Both the position numbers and the translations under genes were made by a program. A stretch of DNA of 64,000 bases, taken from positions 1-64,000 of the forward strand of contig CACXCG010000021.1 in assembly GCA_902766125.1 (NCBI GenBank), given 5' to 3'. Under the pieces are notes generated by a model. It saw only the letters and a program-made list of their open reading frames with translations, had not been told where the DNA came from and searched no databases. Origin of the DNA: an uncultured Spirochaetaceae bacterium (lineage in GTDB: Bacteria; Spirochaetota; Spirochaetia; Treponematales; Treponemataceae). The number at the start of each line of letters is the position of its first letter. Position 1 is the stretch's first letter. Positions 1 to 7,702 of the stretch are shown piece by piece.

Positions 1-72
1 CGAACACGGAAGCCAAGCTCCCCAGCGCCGATGATAGTGCCCTTCGGGTGTGAAAGTAGGTCGCCGCCGGCT
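1..72 (+). rRNA. rrf: 5S ribosomal RNA, 3' part
   Basis: The window opens inside a 5S rRNA. The stretch contains the conserved CGAACACGGAAGCCAAGCTC block and ends with GAAAGTAGGTCGCCGCCGGC, the usual 3' half. The 5' part, and presumably the 16S and 23S genes, lie before base 1. The exact 3' end is approximate; a T-rich run follows at once. Confidence 0.92.
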
Positions 73-105
73 CTTTTTTTTCTTTTCCCTTAGTCATAAG
101 GACAG

Positions 106-133
106 TCCACCCGCTGTAGGGTGGATTTTTTTT
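106..133 (+). terminator. Rho-independent terminator after the rRNA operon
   Basis: TCCACCC (106-112) pairs with GGGTGGA (119-125) around a six-base loop and is followed by eight T. It sits about 35 bases after the 5S end, so it probably ends rRNA transcription. Confidence 0.85.
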
Positions 134-147
134 GCCCGCCGCCCCTG

Positions 148-294
148 TTACCCTTGCGACATCCTGTTCAGCATACTGAGCCTCTATTACCCTTACGACA
201 ATGTGTTAAACAGACTGAGACCCGCTTACCAATGCAATACGTGCATTAGCAAACAGGGCCCTTATCCTTGAGACAAAGTGTTAACAGTCAGATT
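148..294 (+). repeat. four degenerate tandem repeats, period 36-39 bp
   Basis: Four similar units begin at 148, 187, 226 and 262. Each opens with TTAYCCTT or TTACCAAT, followed by a GAC or CAAT block, a GTGTTAA-like block and CAGACTGAG-like bases. Units 1 and 2 are the closest match; unit 3 is the most diverged. The last unit runs into the stop codon of the minus-strand lipoprotein gene. There is no CRISPR character: the repeats are imperfect and the spacers are only a few bases. Function unknown. Confidence 0.6.
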
Positions 295-2149
295 ACTTAA
301 TTCTTTCCAGCAGCTGTTCCGGTGTCAGTTCAGTGCCGGTTTTTATGTTGTACTTAAAGTTTTCGTAAACATAGTCATCGTATTCTTTCTGATCTTCTTC
401 TGACATATACGGAGATGCCTTGCAGGGAATGATTGCAGAAACACAGGTGTCTGCATACTTAGTTCCTGCATACACGCTTTTGATTGTCATGCGTACTTTT
501 GTGGTCGCTTTTGGGAAGGCAATGTAGTTGAAATAGACATAGTCATCAAAATTGACATTCCATGAATCCCCGTTGACCAGGTCTTCAATAAGCACCTGCT
601 TAAGCCGTGAGTTTTCCTTGTACAGCTTCAGTTTATCAAGCGTTACGTATCCGTTCAGAACAGACATTCCGTTCATTTCCTGTGTAAATTCAACCGTAAC
701 GGATTCTCCAATGCCGTTACCTTCAGCGCCTTCTACCCACGGAATGTGTTTGTAATTCCACCAGTAGGGGTGACAGGTGCAGCCTACTTCAAAACAGCGT
801 CCCAGGTTTTTTGGACTGTAGGTTATGTTTCTTCCGCCTAAGGTTTCACTCAATGAAGAACTTGCAGTTATGGTTTTAATGTAATAGTCGTGATACTTTC
901 CTGGTGTGTATTCTTCCTCTTCATCCTCATACCGCAGGTTTCCGTCATGTGCAAAATCAGAAAAATACTGATTTATCTGATCTCCAAAAATGAATAACAG
1001 TTTGTCATCGCTTCCGGGACCGTAGGTGAATTTTACAAAGCCGTCACTGTCAGTTGCAAGACAGCTGGTGTCATACTTTGCAAAGATTTTTAAATACGGG
1101 AATGAGTAATACAGTGCACTGTCACTTACATATAAATAAGATTCTCCTTCTTCGCCAATGCTCAGCTCCTGTACTTCTGCAGCGAAAGAAGAAAAATCAA
1201 AATCTTCTACAGAAATCAATCCGTCGTTTACTCCGCTTTCAATAAGAGATGCAAAGTATTCGTCTTCTTTGCTTTCATCATAAACTTCTATATCACCGCC
1301 GAAAATCCAGCCGTACTGCCGTGCTACGCGTGCATAATACCACCAGTCGCTTACGTTACCGACTTTGTATTTTTTCTGAGTTCTTCCGCAGATGGTAAAG
1401 TTTACGCCGTGATACAGTGTCTGATTTTCTTTTCCTGTTTCAAGCCGCGTTACTTTTTTGCTTCCCGAAATGCCGTCCCAGTTTATTGCGGGAACTGAAA
1501 GTTTCTGACTTTTTGTGTCCGGTTTTGAATACAGATAGGTGCTTGCAACCGGTGTGTAGGTTTCTTTTTTCAGCAGCACTGCATCGTATCCGTCAATTTT
1601 TGTATCTGAACCTGCTTCCAGTATCTCTGTGAATGAAGAATCATAAAACGCTGAATCTTTGTAAACAAAGGCACCCTTGTAGTCATAATCCAGATAGTCA
1701 GCTTTATATTCAATGACGCATCTTGTCCGTTCCTGATTTTTATTCTGCGGGAACATATAGTCAAGCATTTCCTGCTTTTGTTCGTCTGGTCCGTCACAGG
1801 CAGAAAAATCTATTGAATCCGGGTCCGGTGGATCAAGTACAAGGTATCCGAACTTCATTCCTTCTTTATCACCGTAATGAGCAACACCTTTTGCAAAGGA
1901 TCTTCCGTTTCCCAGCCACAGCTGATATGTTCCGGTCATGTTGGTTTTATCCTGCCAGTTACCGTTAAGCCAGAAGTTCATGTTGTAACTTTGCCATAGG
2001 GAAGGAAGTAGGTCCGGTCCGCCCACCTTGGGAAATTCTGTGTACACGATTTCTTTTTCTTTTGGAGTGCAGCATGAAATGATCAGTGTGAAAAGAAGTG
2101 CAAGGCATGCGCAGGTGCATGCAGCAAGTTTTGTTGATTTGCGATACAT
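293..2149 (-). CDS. putative lipoprotein with SH3-like and discoidin-like regions
   Basis: About 618 residues. The N-terminus is a lipoprotein signal: a basic start, a hydrophobic core and a Cys pair ending in LIISCC. The middle (about residues 200-290) has the spacing of a bacterial SH3 domain, ending in YGWIFGGDIEVY. The C-terminal third (GYVTLDKLKLYKEN onwards) resembles the F5/8 or NADase-type glycan-binding domain found in spirochaete lipoproteins; this is recalled from family appearance, not aligned. I start at ATG 2149 rather than the in-frame GTG at 2167, because the signal peptide begins there and the GTG lies in the poly-G run. Likely envelope-anchored; function unknown. Confidence 0.7.
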   Translation of the reverse strand: MYRKSTKLAACTCACLALLFTLIISCCTPKEKEIVYTEFPKVGGPDLLPSLWQSYNMNFWLNGNWQDKTNMTGTYQLWLGNGRSFAKGVAHYGDKEGMKFGYLVLDPPDPDSIDFSACDGPDEQKQEMLDYMFPQNKNQERTRCVIEYKADYLDYDYKGAFVYKDSAFYDSSFTEILEAGSDTKIDGYDAVLLKKETYTPVASTYLYSKPDTKSQKLSVPAINWDGISGSKKVTRLETGKENQTLYHGVNFTICGRTQKKYKVGNVSDWWYYARVARQYGWIFGGDIEVYDESKEDEYFASLIESGVNDGLISVEDFDFSSFAAEVQELSIGEEGESYLYVSDSALYYSFPYLKIFAKYDTSCLATDSDGFVKFTYGPGSDDKLLFIFGDQINQYFSDFAHDGNLRYEDEEEEYTPGKYHDYYIKTITASSSLSETLGGRNITYSPKNLGRCFEVGCTCHPYWWNYKHIPWVEGAEGNGIGESVTVEFTQEMNGMSVLNGYVTLDKLKLYKENSRLKQVLIEDLVNGDSWNVNFDDYVYFNYIAFPKATTKVRMTIKSVYAGTKYADTCVSAIIPCKASPYMSEEDQKEYDDYVYENFKYNIKTGTELTPEQLLERIK

Positions 2150-2154
2150 TTGTA

Positions 2155-2165
2155 CCCCCCCCCCC
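2155..2165 (-). repeat. 11-base poly-G tract directly before the lipoprotein start
   Basis: Eleven C on the + strand read as eleven G on the coding strand, five bases before ATG 2149, where the ribosome binding site should be. A TATACT-like -10 box lies at 2202-2207 on the minus strand, so the tract would be in the 5' leader. An upstream ATG at 2169 is out of frame with eleven G, but would read into the lipoprotein with nine or twelve. Poly-G tracts of this size vary in length in T. pallidum and change expression of nearby genes. Confidence 0.8.
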
Positions 2166-2214
2166 ACATTTTTTTTGCAGGAGAATAATTTAATTTTTTC
2201 CAGTATATCATTTG

Positions 2215-2243
2215 TTGCAAACTTTTTCTATATAGCCTATACT
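2215..2243 (+). promoter_or_regulatory. promoter of the RlmI-like gene (TTGCAA-N17-TATACT)
   Basis: A -35 TTGCAA (2215-2220) and -10 TATACT (2238-2243) are separated by 17 bases. Only seven bases separate the -10 box from ATG 2251, so transcription should start at or next to the start codon (leaderless mRNA). Confidence 0.7.
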
Positions 2244-2250
2244 TGAGTGC

Positions 2251-3501
2251 ATGATTGTACCACGAGTGTTTTTAAACGCAAAAGAAGAGCGCGAAATAGA
2301 GCAGGGCTTTCCCTGGGTGTATGACAATGAAATTGCCTTTATGAAGTATGAACCGGAAGACGGATCTGGAATTCAATCCGTGCCGCTTGCTGACTGGCCT
2401 GGTAAAGAAGGCTCTCTTGTCGAAGTGTATGCAAAGGGCGGTGCCTTTCTGGGAACAGGTGTTATCAACCGTGCCTCTAAAATAACGGTCCGCATTTTTT
2501 CAAATCAGCATGCAGATGTCATTTCGCAGGATTTGCAGTCGTTCTGGGCAAAACGTGTCCGCGATGCAGTTAATATCCGCAGACTGAATTATACCGATAC
2601 TGACAGTTACCGTCTGATTTTTGGCGAAGCAGATTTAATTCCCGGTCTGATTGTTGAACAGTATGTAAGCTCCGGTAAAGTGTATCTGGTGGTGCAGTTT
2701 CTTGCGCTTGCCTGCGAAGTGTTCCGCGAATACATTCTTTCTGCGTTAAAGACAAGCTGTGCTCCGTACGGCATTTATGAACGCAGTGATGCATCGGTGC
2801 GTGAAAAAGAAGGACTTGAAGGTAAGACCGGCTGGATTGGTGCTGAGCGCGAAGAAAAAATCATCATAGAAGAAAATGGTGTTCAGCTTGAAGTTGATAT
2901 TGCCCACGGACAGAAAACCGGTTACTTCCTGGATCAGAAATGGAATCGTCGTGCAATCTGGAAACTCTGTCACGGAAAACGCGTGCTTGATGCCTTCAGT
3001 CACACGGGTGCCTTTGGTCTTAATGCGGTTTCAGGCGGTGCGCGTGAAGTTATCAGTGTTGATATTTCAGAAGATGCAGTCTGCATGATACAGCGTAACA
3101 TTCAGCTTAACCATGCAGAAAAGAAAATGTCTGCGCTTACCGCGGATGTGTTTGATCTTTTAAAGCAGTATGAAACAGAAGGGCAGAAGTTTGATGTAAT
3201 CATTCTTGATCCTCCTGCATTTACCAAAAGTGCAAAACAGGTGCAGAAAGCATACGGCGGATACAAAGAAATCAACCTTCGTGCAATGCGTCTTTTAAAC
3301 GAAGGCGGCATGCTGGTAACCTGTTCGTGCTCTCATTTCTTTGATGCAAACATGTTCTATTCAATGATCATGCATGCAGCGCGTGACAGTCACCGTCGCA
3401 TTCAGGTTCTGGAAAAACGAGGTGCAGGTGCTGATCATCCGGTGCTGCTGGGCTATCCTAAAAGCGAATATCTTAAGTGTGCAATATGCAGAGTTCTGTA
3501 A
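2251..3501 (+). CDS. class I rRNA methyltransferase, RlmI family (23S rRNA m5C)
   Basis: 416 residues, the usual length for RlmI-type enzymes. An N-terminal PUA-like RNA-binding part (start to about residue 75, with FLGTGVINRASKITVR) precedes a Rossmann methyltransferase domain with SAM motif VLDAFSHTGAFGLNA, catalytic DPPAFTKSAK and TCSCSHFF. RlmI methylates a cytosine of 23S rRNA; exact target here is inferred. No Shine-Dalgarno precedes the ATG, and a promoter lies immediately upstream. The 3' end overlaps the start of miaA by about 16 bases, suggesting a two-gene operon. Confidence 0.88.
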   Translation: MIVPRVFLNAKEEREIEQGFPWVYDNEIAFMKYEPEDGSGIQSVPLADWPGKEGSLVEVYAKGGAFLGTGVINRASKITVRIFSNQHADVISQDLQSFWAKRVRDAVNIRRLNYTDTDSYRLIFGEADLIPGLIVEQYVSSGKVYLVVQFLALACEVFREYILSALKTSCAPYGIYERSDASVREKEGLEGKTGWIGAEREEKIIIEENGVQLEVDIAHGQKTGYFLDQKWNRRAIWKLCHGKRVLDAFSHTGAFGLNAVSGGAREVISVDISEDAVCMIQRNIQLNHAEKKMSALTADVFDLLKQYETEGQKFDVIILDPPAFTKSAKQVQKAYGGYKEINLRAMRLLNEGGMLVTCSCSHFFDANMFYSMIMHAARDSHRRIQVLEKRGAGADHPVLLGYPKSEYLKCAICRVL

Positions 3502-4448
3502 CGTATAACACCGTCATGCTGCTTGGGCCTACTGCGGTTGGTAAAACTGCCATAGGCGTAAAACTTGCAGATCACTTTGGCTGGGATATCATTTCTGCAG
3601 ACAGCAGGCAGGTATATAAAGGCCTTGATATTGGAAGCGGAAAAGACCTTGCAGAATACACGGTTGGAACAAAGATAATACCGTATCACCTCATAGACAA
3701 AGTAACGCTTGCAACAGAATACAATGTCTTTATGTTTCAGAAAGATTTTTATGAACTGTTTGATGAGTGTCAGAAAAAAAAGCAGATAGCCTTTGTTGTC
3801 GGCGGAACCGGCATGTATCTTGATTCAGTGGTGCGGGGATATCCGTTTATTGAAGTTCCTGAAAATGAATTGCTGCGTGAAGAACTTGGAAAAAAATCCG
3901 TAGAAGAACTGAGTGCACAGCTTGTTGAGTTAAAAGGCGGCATGGAAAACGTTCACAACAAAACAGATTTACTTGACCGTGAGCGTACGACCCGTGCCAT
4001 AGAAATTGCCCTGTACATGCAGAGTCCCGAGGCGGAACAGAAGGTTAAGGAACAGTCCCGCGATATTGTTCCCTTTGTAATAGGTACAACGCTTAACCGC
4101 GACATGATGCACAAAAACATCAGAATCAGACTGGATGAACGCGCAAAAGAGGGGTTGATAGAAGAAGTGGAAGGACTTCATGCTCAGGGATGGTCGTGGG
4201 TTCGTCTTGAAAAACTGGGACTTGAATATCGTTTTGTAAGTGAATATCTGGAAGGTAAGTTCAGTTCAAAAGAAGAAATGCTTGATAAACTGTATCATGC
4301 AATCTGTCAGTTTGCTAAAAGGCAAGAAACCTGGTTCCGTGGAATGGAAAAAAAAGGAGTGCCCATACACTGGCTTCCTCTGGATGTCGATAAAGAAGTC
4401 AGGTATAGGGCAGCTGTTAACTTGATAGAGAAGAATGTGTGCTCTTAA
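3486..4448 (+). CDS. miaA: tRNA dimethylallyltransferase MiaA
   Basis: About 320 residues, typical for MiaA, which adds dimethylallyl to A37 of tRNAs reading UNN codons. Visible signatures are the P-loop GPTAVGKT, ISADSRQVYKGLDIGSGK and VGGTGMYLDSVV, then the DRERTTRAIEIALY and CQFAKRQETWFR segments near the C-terminus. The start is uncertain: GTG 3477 or ATG 3486; I prefer the ATG. It overlaps the preceding methyltransferase gene (both modify RNA) and the convergent small gene by four bases. Confidence 0.93.
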   Translation: MQSSVTYNTVMLLGPTAVGKTAIGVKLADHFGWDIISADSRQVYKGLDIGSGKDLAEYTVGTKIIPYHLIDKVTLATEYNVFMFQKDFYELFDECQKKKQIAFVVGGTGMYLDSVVRGYPFIEVPENELLREELGKKSVEELSAQLVELKGGMENVHNKTDLLDRERTTRAIEIALYMQSPEAEQKVKEQSRDIVPFVIGTTLNRDMMHKNIRIRLDERAKEGLIEEVEGLHAQGWSWVRLEKLGLEYRFVSEYLEGKFSSKEEMLDKLYHAICQFAKRQETWFRGMEKKGVPIHWLPLDVDKEVRYRAAVNLIEKNVCS

Positions 4449-4666
4449 GCGTTGACGGCCATTTTCTGTACCGGTTCTTCGATCTTTGTAAGATATCCGG
4501 TGCGGATGCAGCTTTCGAACAGTGTCTTTGAAATGTAATCGGTGGTTTCATCTACGTAGCCGTCTTTGTCGCGTACGATGCGTACAACGTAGCCGTCTTC
4601 AAGTTCGCGGACTATGGTCATGTAATCGCTAGACTTTCCTATGCTTTTTAATGTATACGATCCCAT
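4445..4666 (-). CDS. small hypothetical protein, 73 aa
   Basis: 73 residues beginning MGSYTLKSIGKSSDYMTIVR. The start is fixed by a strong AAGGAG seven bases before ATG 4666; an earlier in-frame start lacks such a site. The protein is soluble, charged, rich in beta-forming and Tyr residues, with one Cys. I do not recognise a family. It converges on miaA with a four-base overlap, and its upstream region is shared with the promoter of the TatD-like gene. Confidence 0.7.
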   Translation of the reverse strand: MGSYTLKSIGKSSDYMTIVRELEDGYVVRIVRDKDGYVDETTDYISKTLFESCIRTGYLTKIEEPVQKMAVNA

Positions 4667-4689
4667 ATTTAAGCTCCTTGTAATTAGGT

Positions 4690-4718
4690 TTGACAATACG
4701 TTTTACACAGTGTATCAT
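4690..4718 (+). promoter_or_regulatory. sigma-70 promoter before the TatD-like gene
   Basis: A perfect -35 TTGACA (4690-4695), a 17-base spacer and -10 TATCAT (4713-4718). The start codon at 4770 leaves a leader of about 45 bases. Confidence 0.75.
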
Positions 4719-4769
4719 CAGCTTACACTTATATTTTCGGAATTTGGCTCAAAGGGTTTAGAGTTTTTT

Positions 4770-5531
4770 ATGATTTTAAATGATGCCCACCTGCATGCGG
4801 TTTTATGTCCCCAGTCTGATTTTTCCTCTGATTTCTTTGTCCATAACCGCTACTGTGCCTGTACCTGTTCACATGACAAGGCTGAATTTGAAAAGACCGA
4901 AAAACTTGCACAGTCATTTCCGGGTATGTTTGTAAAAGCATTTGGCCTTCATCCCCAGAATCCGTCTATGAACAATGCTGACTTTCTGGAATCGCTTTTA
5001 AAAGAAAAACGTATTTCGTGCATAGGTGAGTGCGGCTTTGATTTTTACACTGAGCAGTTTAAACAGAACCGTCCTGCACAGGAAGAAGCCTGGCATTTTC
5101 AGATTGAACTTGCGGTGCGCCATTCAGTACCGGTTGTGGTGCATGACCGTAAAGCACTAGATCTTCTGTTCAGGGATGCAAAGGTGTTACAGCAGATTCC
5201 TTCGGTGGTGTTTCATTCGTTTGCCTTTGGACTTCGGGAAGTACAGTCTCTTTTAAATCACGGCATAAACGCGTACTTTTCATTTGGAAAACAGATTCTT
5301 AACGGAAATAAAAAAAGCATAGAGTGTGTAAGTCAGCTTGATTCAGACCGTCTGCTTTTAGAAACTGATGCACCGTTTCAGACACTCAAGGGGGAGTCTT
5401 TTACTCCTGCACAGGATATACTGCGTGTGTATGAACAGGCATCTGTTTTGCGCGGAATAAGCATAGAGTGTTTGTGTGAAGACTGCAACAAAAACTTTAA
5501 GAAGGCGTTTTTACTGACTGAGAGAATTTAA
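4770..5531 (+). CDS. TatD-family metal-dependent hydrolase
   Basis: 253 residues, the normal TatD size. These amidohydrolase-fold enzymes are metal-dependent deoxyribonucleases or related hydrolases. Metal-ligand motifs are visible: DAHLH at the N-terminus, GECGFDFY, VVVHDRKA, VVFHSFAFG and LLETDAPFQ near the C-terminus. The earlier in-frame start at 4641 would lie upstream of the promoter, so ATG 4770 (before DAHLH) is chosen. It overlaps the convergent Hpt gene by 21 bases. Confidence 0.85.
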   Translation: MILNDAHLHAVLCPQSDFSSDFFVHNRYCACTCSHDKAEFEKTEKLAQSFPGMFVKAFGLHPQNPSMNNADFLESLLKEKRISCIGECGFDFYTEQFKQNRPAQEEAWHFQIELAVRHSVPVVVHDRKALDLLFRDAKVLQQIPSVVFHSFAFGLREVQSLLNHGINAYFSFGKQILNGNKKSIECVSQLDSDRLLLETDAPFQTLKGESFTPAQDILRVYEQASVLRGISIECLCEDCNKNFKKAFLLTERI

Positions 5532-5858
5532 TGCCTGACCTGCGGCTTTAAGTGCACGTCCGTAGGCGGCTTCAAATGCATCTGTCAGGGAAGGAATGTC
5601 ACCTTCTGTCCGTTTGCGTAATACATCTTCAAGTGCCTGTCCTGCGGCTGCACATTCCTGAGCGTATAACTGCCGCGCTGCACCCTTAAAATAATGTACA
5701 TAAGATGCTGCCTGGTCAAGCTTTTCCTGTGCTACCAGAGATTCTACCTGTGTGCGGTCAAAGTGTTTTGTGTTTACAAATGATTCTAACAGAGAGCATA
5801 AAAGATCTGTCTCTCCGTCTACCAGTTCAAGTGCCTGATTGATGTCTAAAACCTGCAT
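5511..5858 (-). CDS. Hpt (histidine phosphotransfer) domain protein
   Basis: 115 residues, one Hpt-type helical bundle. The phosphorylatable His is predicted at residue 55 in YVHYFKGAARQL, which matches the HxxKGxA pattern of phosphorelay proteins. It would pass phosphoryl groups between response regulators, but no histidine kinase or regulator lies nearby. The start at 5858 follows a TATACT box by six bases and lacks a Shine-Dalgarno. Assignment rests on the motif and size. Confidence 0.7.
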   Translation of the reverse strand: MQVLDINQALELVDGETDLLCSLLESFVNTKHFDRTQVESLVAQEKLDQAASYVHYFKGAARQLYAQECAAAGQALEDVLRKRTEGDIPSLTDAFEAAYGRALKAAGQALNSLSQ

Positions 5859-5864
5859 GTGTTC

Positions 5865-5897
5865 AGTATAGCCTCTTTTTGCACAATGTGCTATACT
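5865..5897. promoter_or_regulatory. divergent -10 boxes for the Hpt gene and lepB
   Basis: An inverted repeat GTATAGC...GCTATAC (5866-5872 and 5890-5896) provides TATACT on the minus strand (5865-5870) and on the plus strand (5892-5897, with an extended TG-C). Each box is six bases from its start codon (5858 and 5904). The -35 regions are weak, and each would overlap the opposite -10, so the promoters should compete. Confidence 0.55.
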
Positions 5898-5903
5898 TAT
5901 TTT

Positions 5904-7682
5904 ATGAAAAAGCTTGTTCCCTGCATTGTGGCTAATATTGCCCTTGCGATTGTTTTTACATTCCTTCAGATTTCTGTTCATGCAGATATTTCTTTGCTGG
6001 CTTTTCCCCTGTGCCTTTTGTTTACTGCAGCGCTTGCGTATACAACATACTGGCAGCTTATAAAGAAAAATACGATTGCACACCTTACCGCGGTGCGTCG
6101 CATGCTGGACTACGAACCGTTTGTGTACATTGCAGCGTTTGTACTGCGCCGTGCAGGAACGCATGAAACTCCGTATGCACTTGATTTGATCTGTGTCATT
6201 CTGTGGCTTGCTTTGCTTGCACTTTCTTTTGTCATTCAGTATTTCCTGAGTGAAAAACGTGTGTATGAAATCAATAAAGACTGGGCAAAAGAACGGAAAG
6301 CTCATCCGGTAAAAATTTACGAAGGTGCTGCATGGGTCGGTATTCAGGCTTTGGAATGGGTTGATGCATTGATTCAGGCTGCATTCACTATCTTTTTGCT
6401 CAATATCTTTTTATTCCAGCTGTACGTCATTCCGTCAGAATCAATGGTTCCGACTTTTATGGTAAATGACCGTGTTGCTGTGGGTAAACTGTTTTCCGGT
6501 CCAAAGTTTCCGCTCAGCAAAGTAGGCTTACCGTACCTGCGCACGTATGACCGTGGTGATATTGTGGTGTTCCATAATCCGCATTATGCAAATGACCGCA
6601 AGAATGAAGTGCGCATGTATTTTTCTCAGTTAGTGCACATGATGACGCTTACGCTGGTGAAGACAAATGTTGATGTTAACGGTGAACAGATGGCTGACCC
6701 TCTGGTAAAGCGTGTGACCGGTCTTCCCGGTGAACAGCTTATGCTTATGGATGGAACACTGTATGCCCGCACAAAAGATTCTGATACATTTAAGCCGGTA
6801 GAACAGGATGCAATGTACGCCGCATGGAATCTGAATGCACTCCCTTCTGATTTGAAAAAGCAGGTGCAGTGGCTTCCCATAAATGATGCGCAGTATCAGA
6901 CAACACTTTCTGTTGAACAGCAGCGCCGTGACCTTGATATCCGTGAAGCAGCAGCTGAATGCCGTAAGCTTGCAAAAGATTTTGAACTCTATGCATCAGG
7001 ACAGGTTGTTGCTTCTGCTGAAGCAGATGCAATTCTTTCTGAACGCGAACGGACAGTGTTCAATCTGTTTAATTCAAACACAGACCTGACGGTTAAACTG
7101 CTGTCTTCTGCAGGCGGAAGTCAGTGGTTTTCGTCGTTTATGACAGACTGGACTAAAACGCTTAAAGACGATGTGTCTTATTCTGAAACAGACGGTGTGA
7201 CAGGACCTCAGCTTATAGGCGGTGATTTATATTCTGATTCCTGTTTCAGACTGAATGTGATGATTAAACTTGCGTTTGGAAGACTGGTGCTGCGTAATGC
7301 TCAGCTTTTACACGGAAACAGTTCCGCAGGCGACTGGAGTTCGGATGCAGTTCGTTCTCAGGCTCTTTCTATGGCAGATGATCTGTATCTGTACATTCAG
7401 CTTATGGATTTACGCAACATGGGTGTATTCCCCCCGAATGACGCAGACGGAAATGCACGGTATATTCCTGAAAACCATTACTTTATGATGGGCGACAACC
7501 GTTACAATTCGCTTGATATGCGTCACAGTTACGACCGTACATTAGTTCCGCTGACAGCTTACGATGATTATTCAGTGCAGTATACTTCTAATCTTTCGCC
7601 GCAGTATGTAAGCCGTGACCTTATGCTGGGTAAGGCAAGCATACGCTTCTGGCCGTTAAGCCGTGCAGGCCTTCCGAAGTAA
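5904..7682 (+). CDS. lepB: signal peptidase I, long form with large insertion
   Basis: 592 residues, about twice the usual bacterial length. Four or five membrane segments occupy the first 175 residues. The catalytic Ser is about residue 180 in PSESMVPTF, the general-base Lys about 269 in VKRVTGLPGE, and the MGDNRYNS box about 529. In most type I signal peptidases the last box follows the Lys by about 130 residues; here about 260 residues intervene, including a charged helical insertion (about 320-500). It cleaves signal peptides from exported proteins at the membrane. ATG 5904 is six bases after a -10 box. It converges on secA with a 20-base gap. Confidence 0.92.
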   Translation: MKKLVPCIVANIALAIVFTFLQISVHADISLLAFPLCLLFTAALAYTTYWQLIKKNTIAHLTAVRRMLDYEPFVYIAAFVLRRAGTHETPYALDLICVILWLALLALSFVIQYFLSEKRVYEINKDWAKERKAHPVKIYEGAAWVGIQALEWVDALIQAAFTIFLLNIFLFQLYVIPSESMVPTFMVNDRVAVGKLFSGPKFPLSKVGLPYLRTYDRGDIVVFHNPHYANDRKNEVRMYFSQLVHMMTLTLVKTNVDVNGEQMADPLVKRVTGLPGEQLMLMDGTLYARTKDSDTFKPVEQDAMYAAWNLNALPSDLKKQVQWLPINDAQYQTTLSVEQQRRDLDIREAAAECRKLAKDFELYASGQVVASAEADAILSERERTVFNLFNSNTDLTVKLLSSAGGSQWFSSFMTDWTKTLKDDVSYSETDGVTGPQLIGGDLYSDSCFRLNVMIKLAFGRLVLRNAQLLHGNSSAGDWSSDAVRSQALSMADDLYLYIQLMDLRNMGVFPPNDADGNARYIPENHYFMMGDNRYNSLDMRHSYDRTLVPLTAYDDYSVQYTSNLSPQYVSRDLMLGKASIRFWPLSRAGLPK

Positions 7683-7702
7683 CGCTTGACAAAACCGGTG
7701 TG

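Noticed and set aside
50-271. 73-codon open frame after the 5S RNA
   Set aside because: Begins inside the 5S gene and crosses a terminator and the repeats.
148-294. CRISPR array
   Set aside because: Units are too divergent and spacers only a few bases; no cas genes in the window.
5859-6305. Longer minus-strand start for the Hpt gene
   Set aside because: The extension runs through the promoter region and into lepB antisense; its composition is not protein-like.
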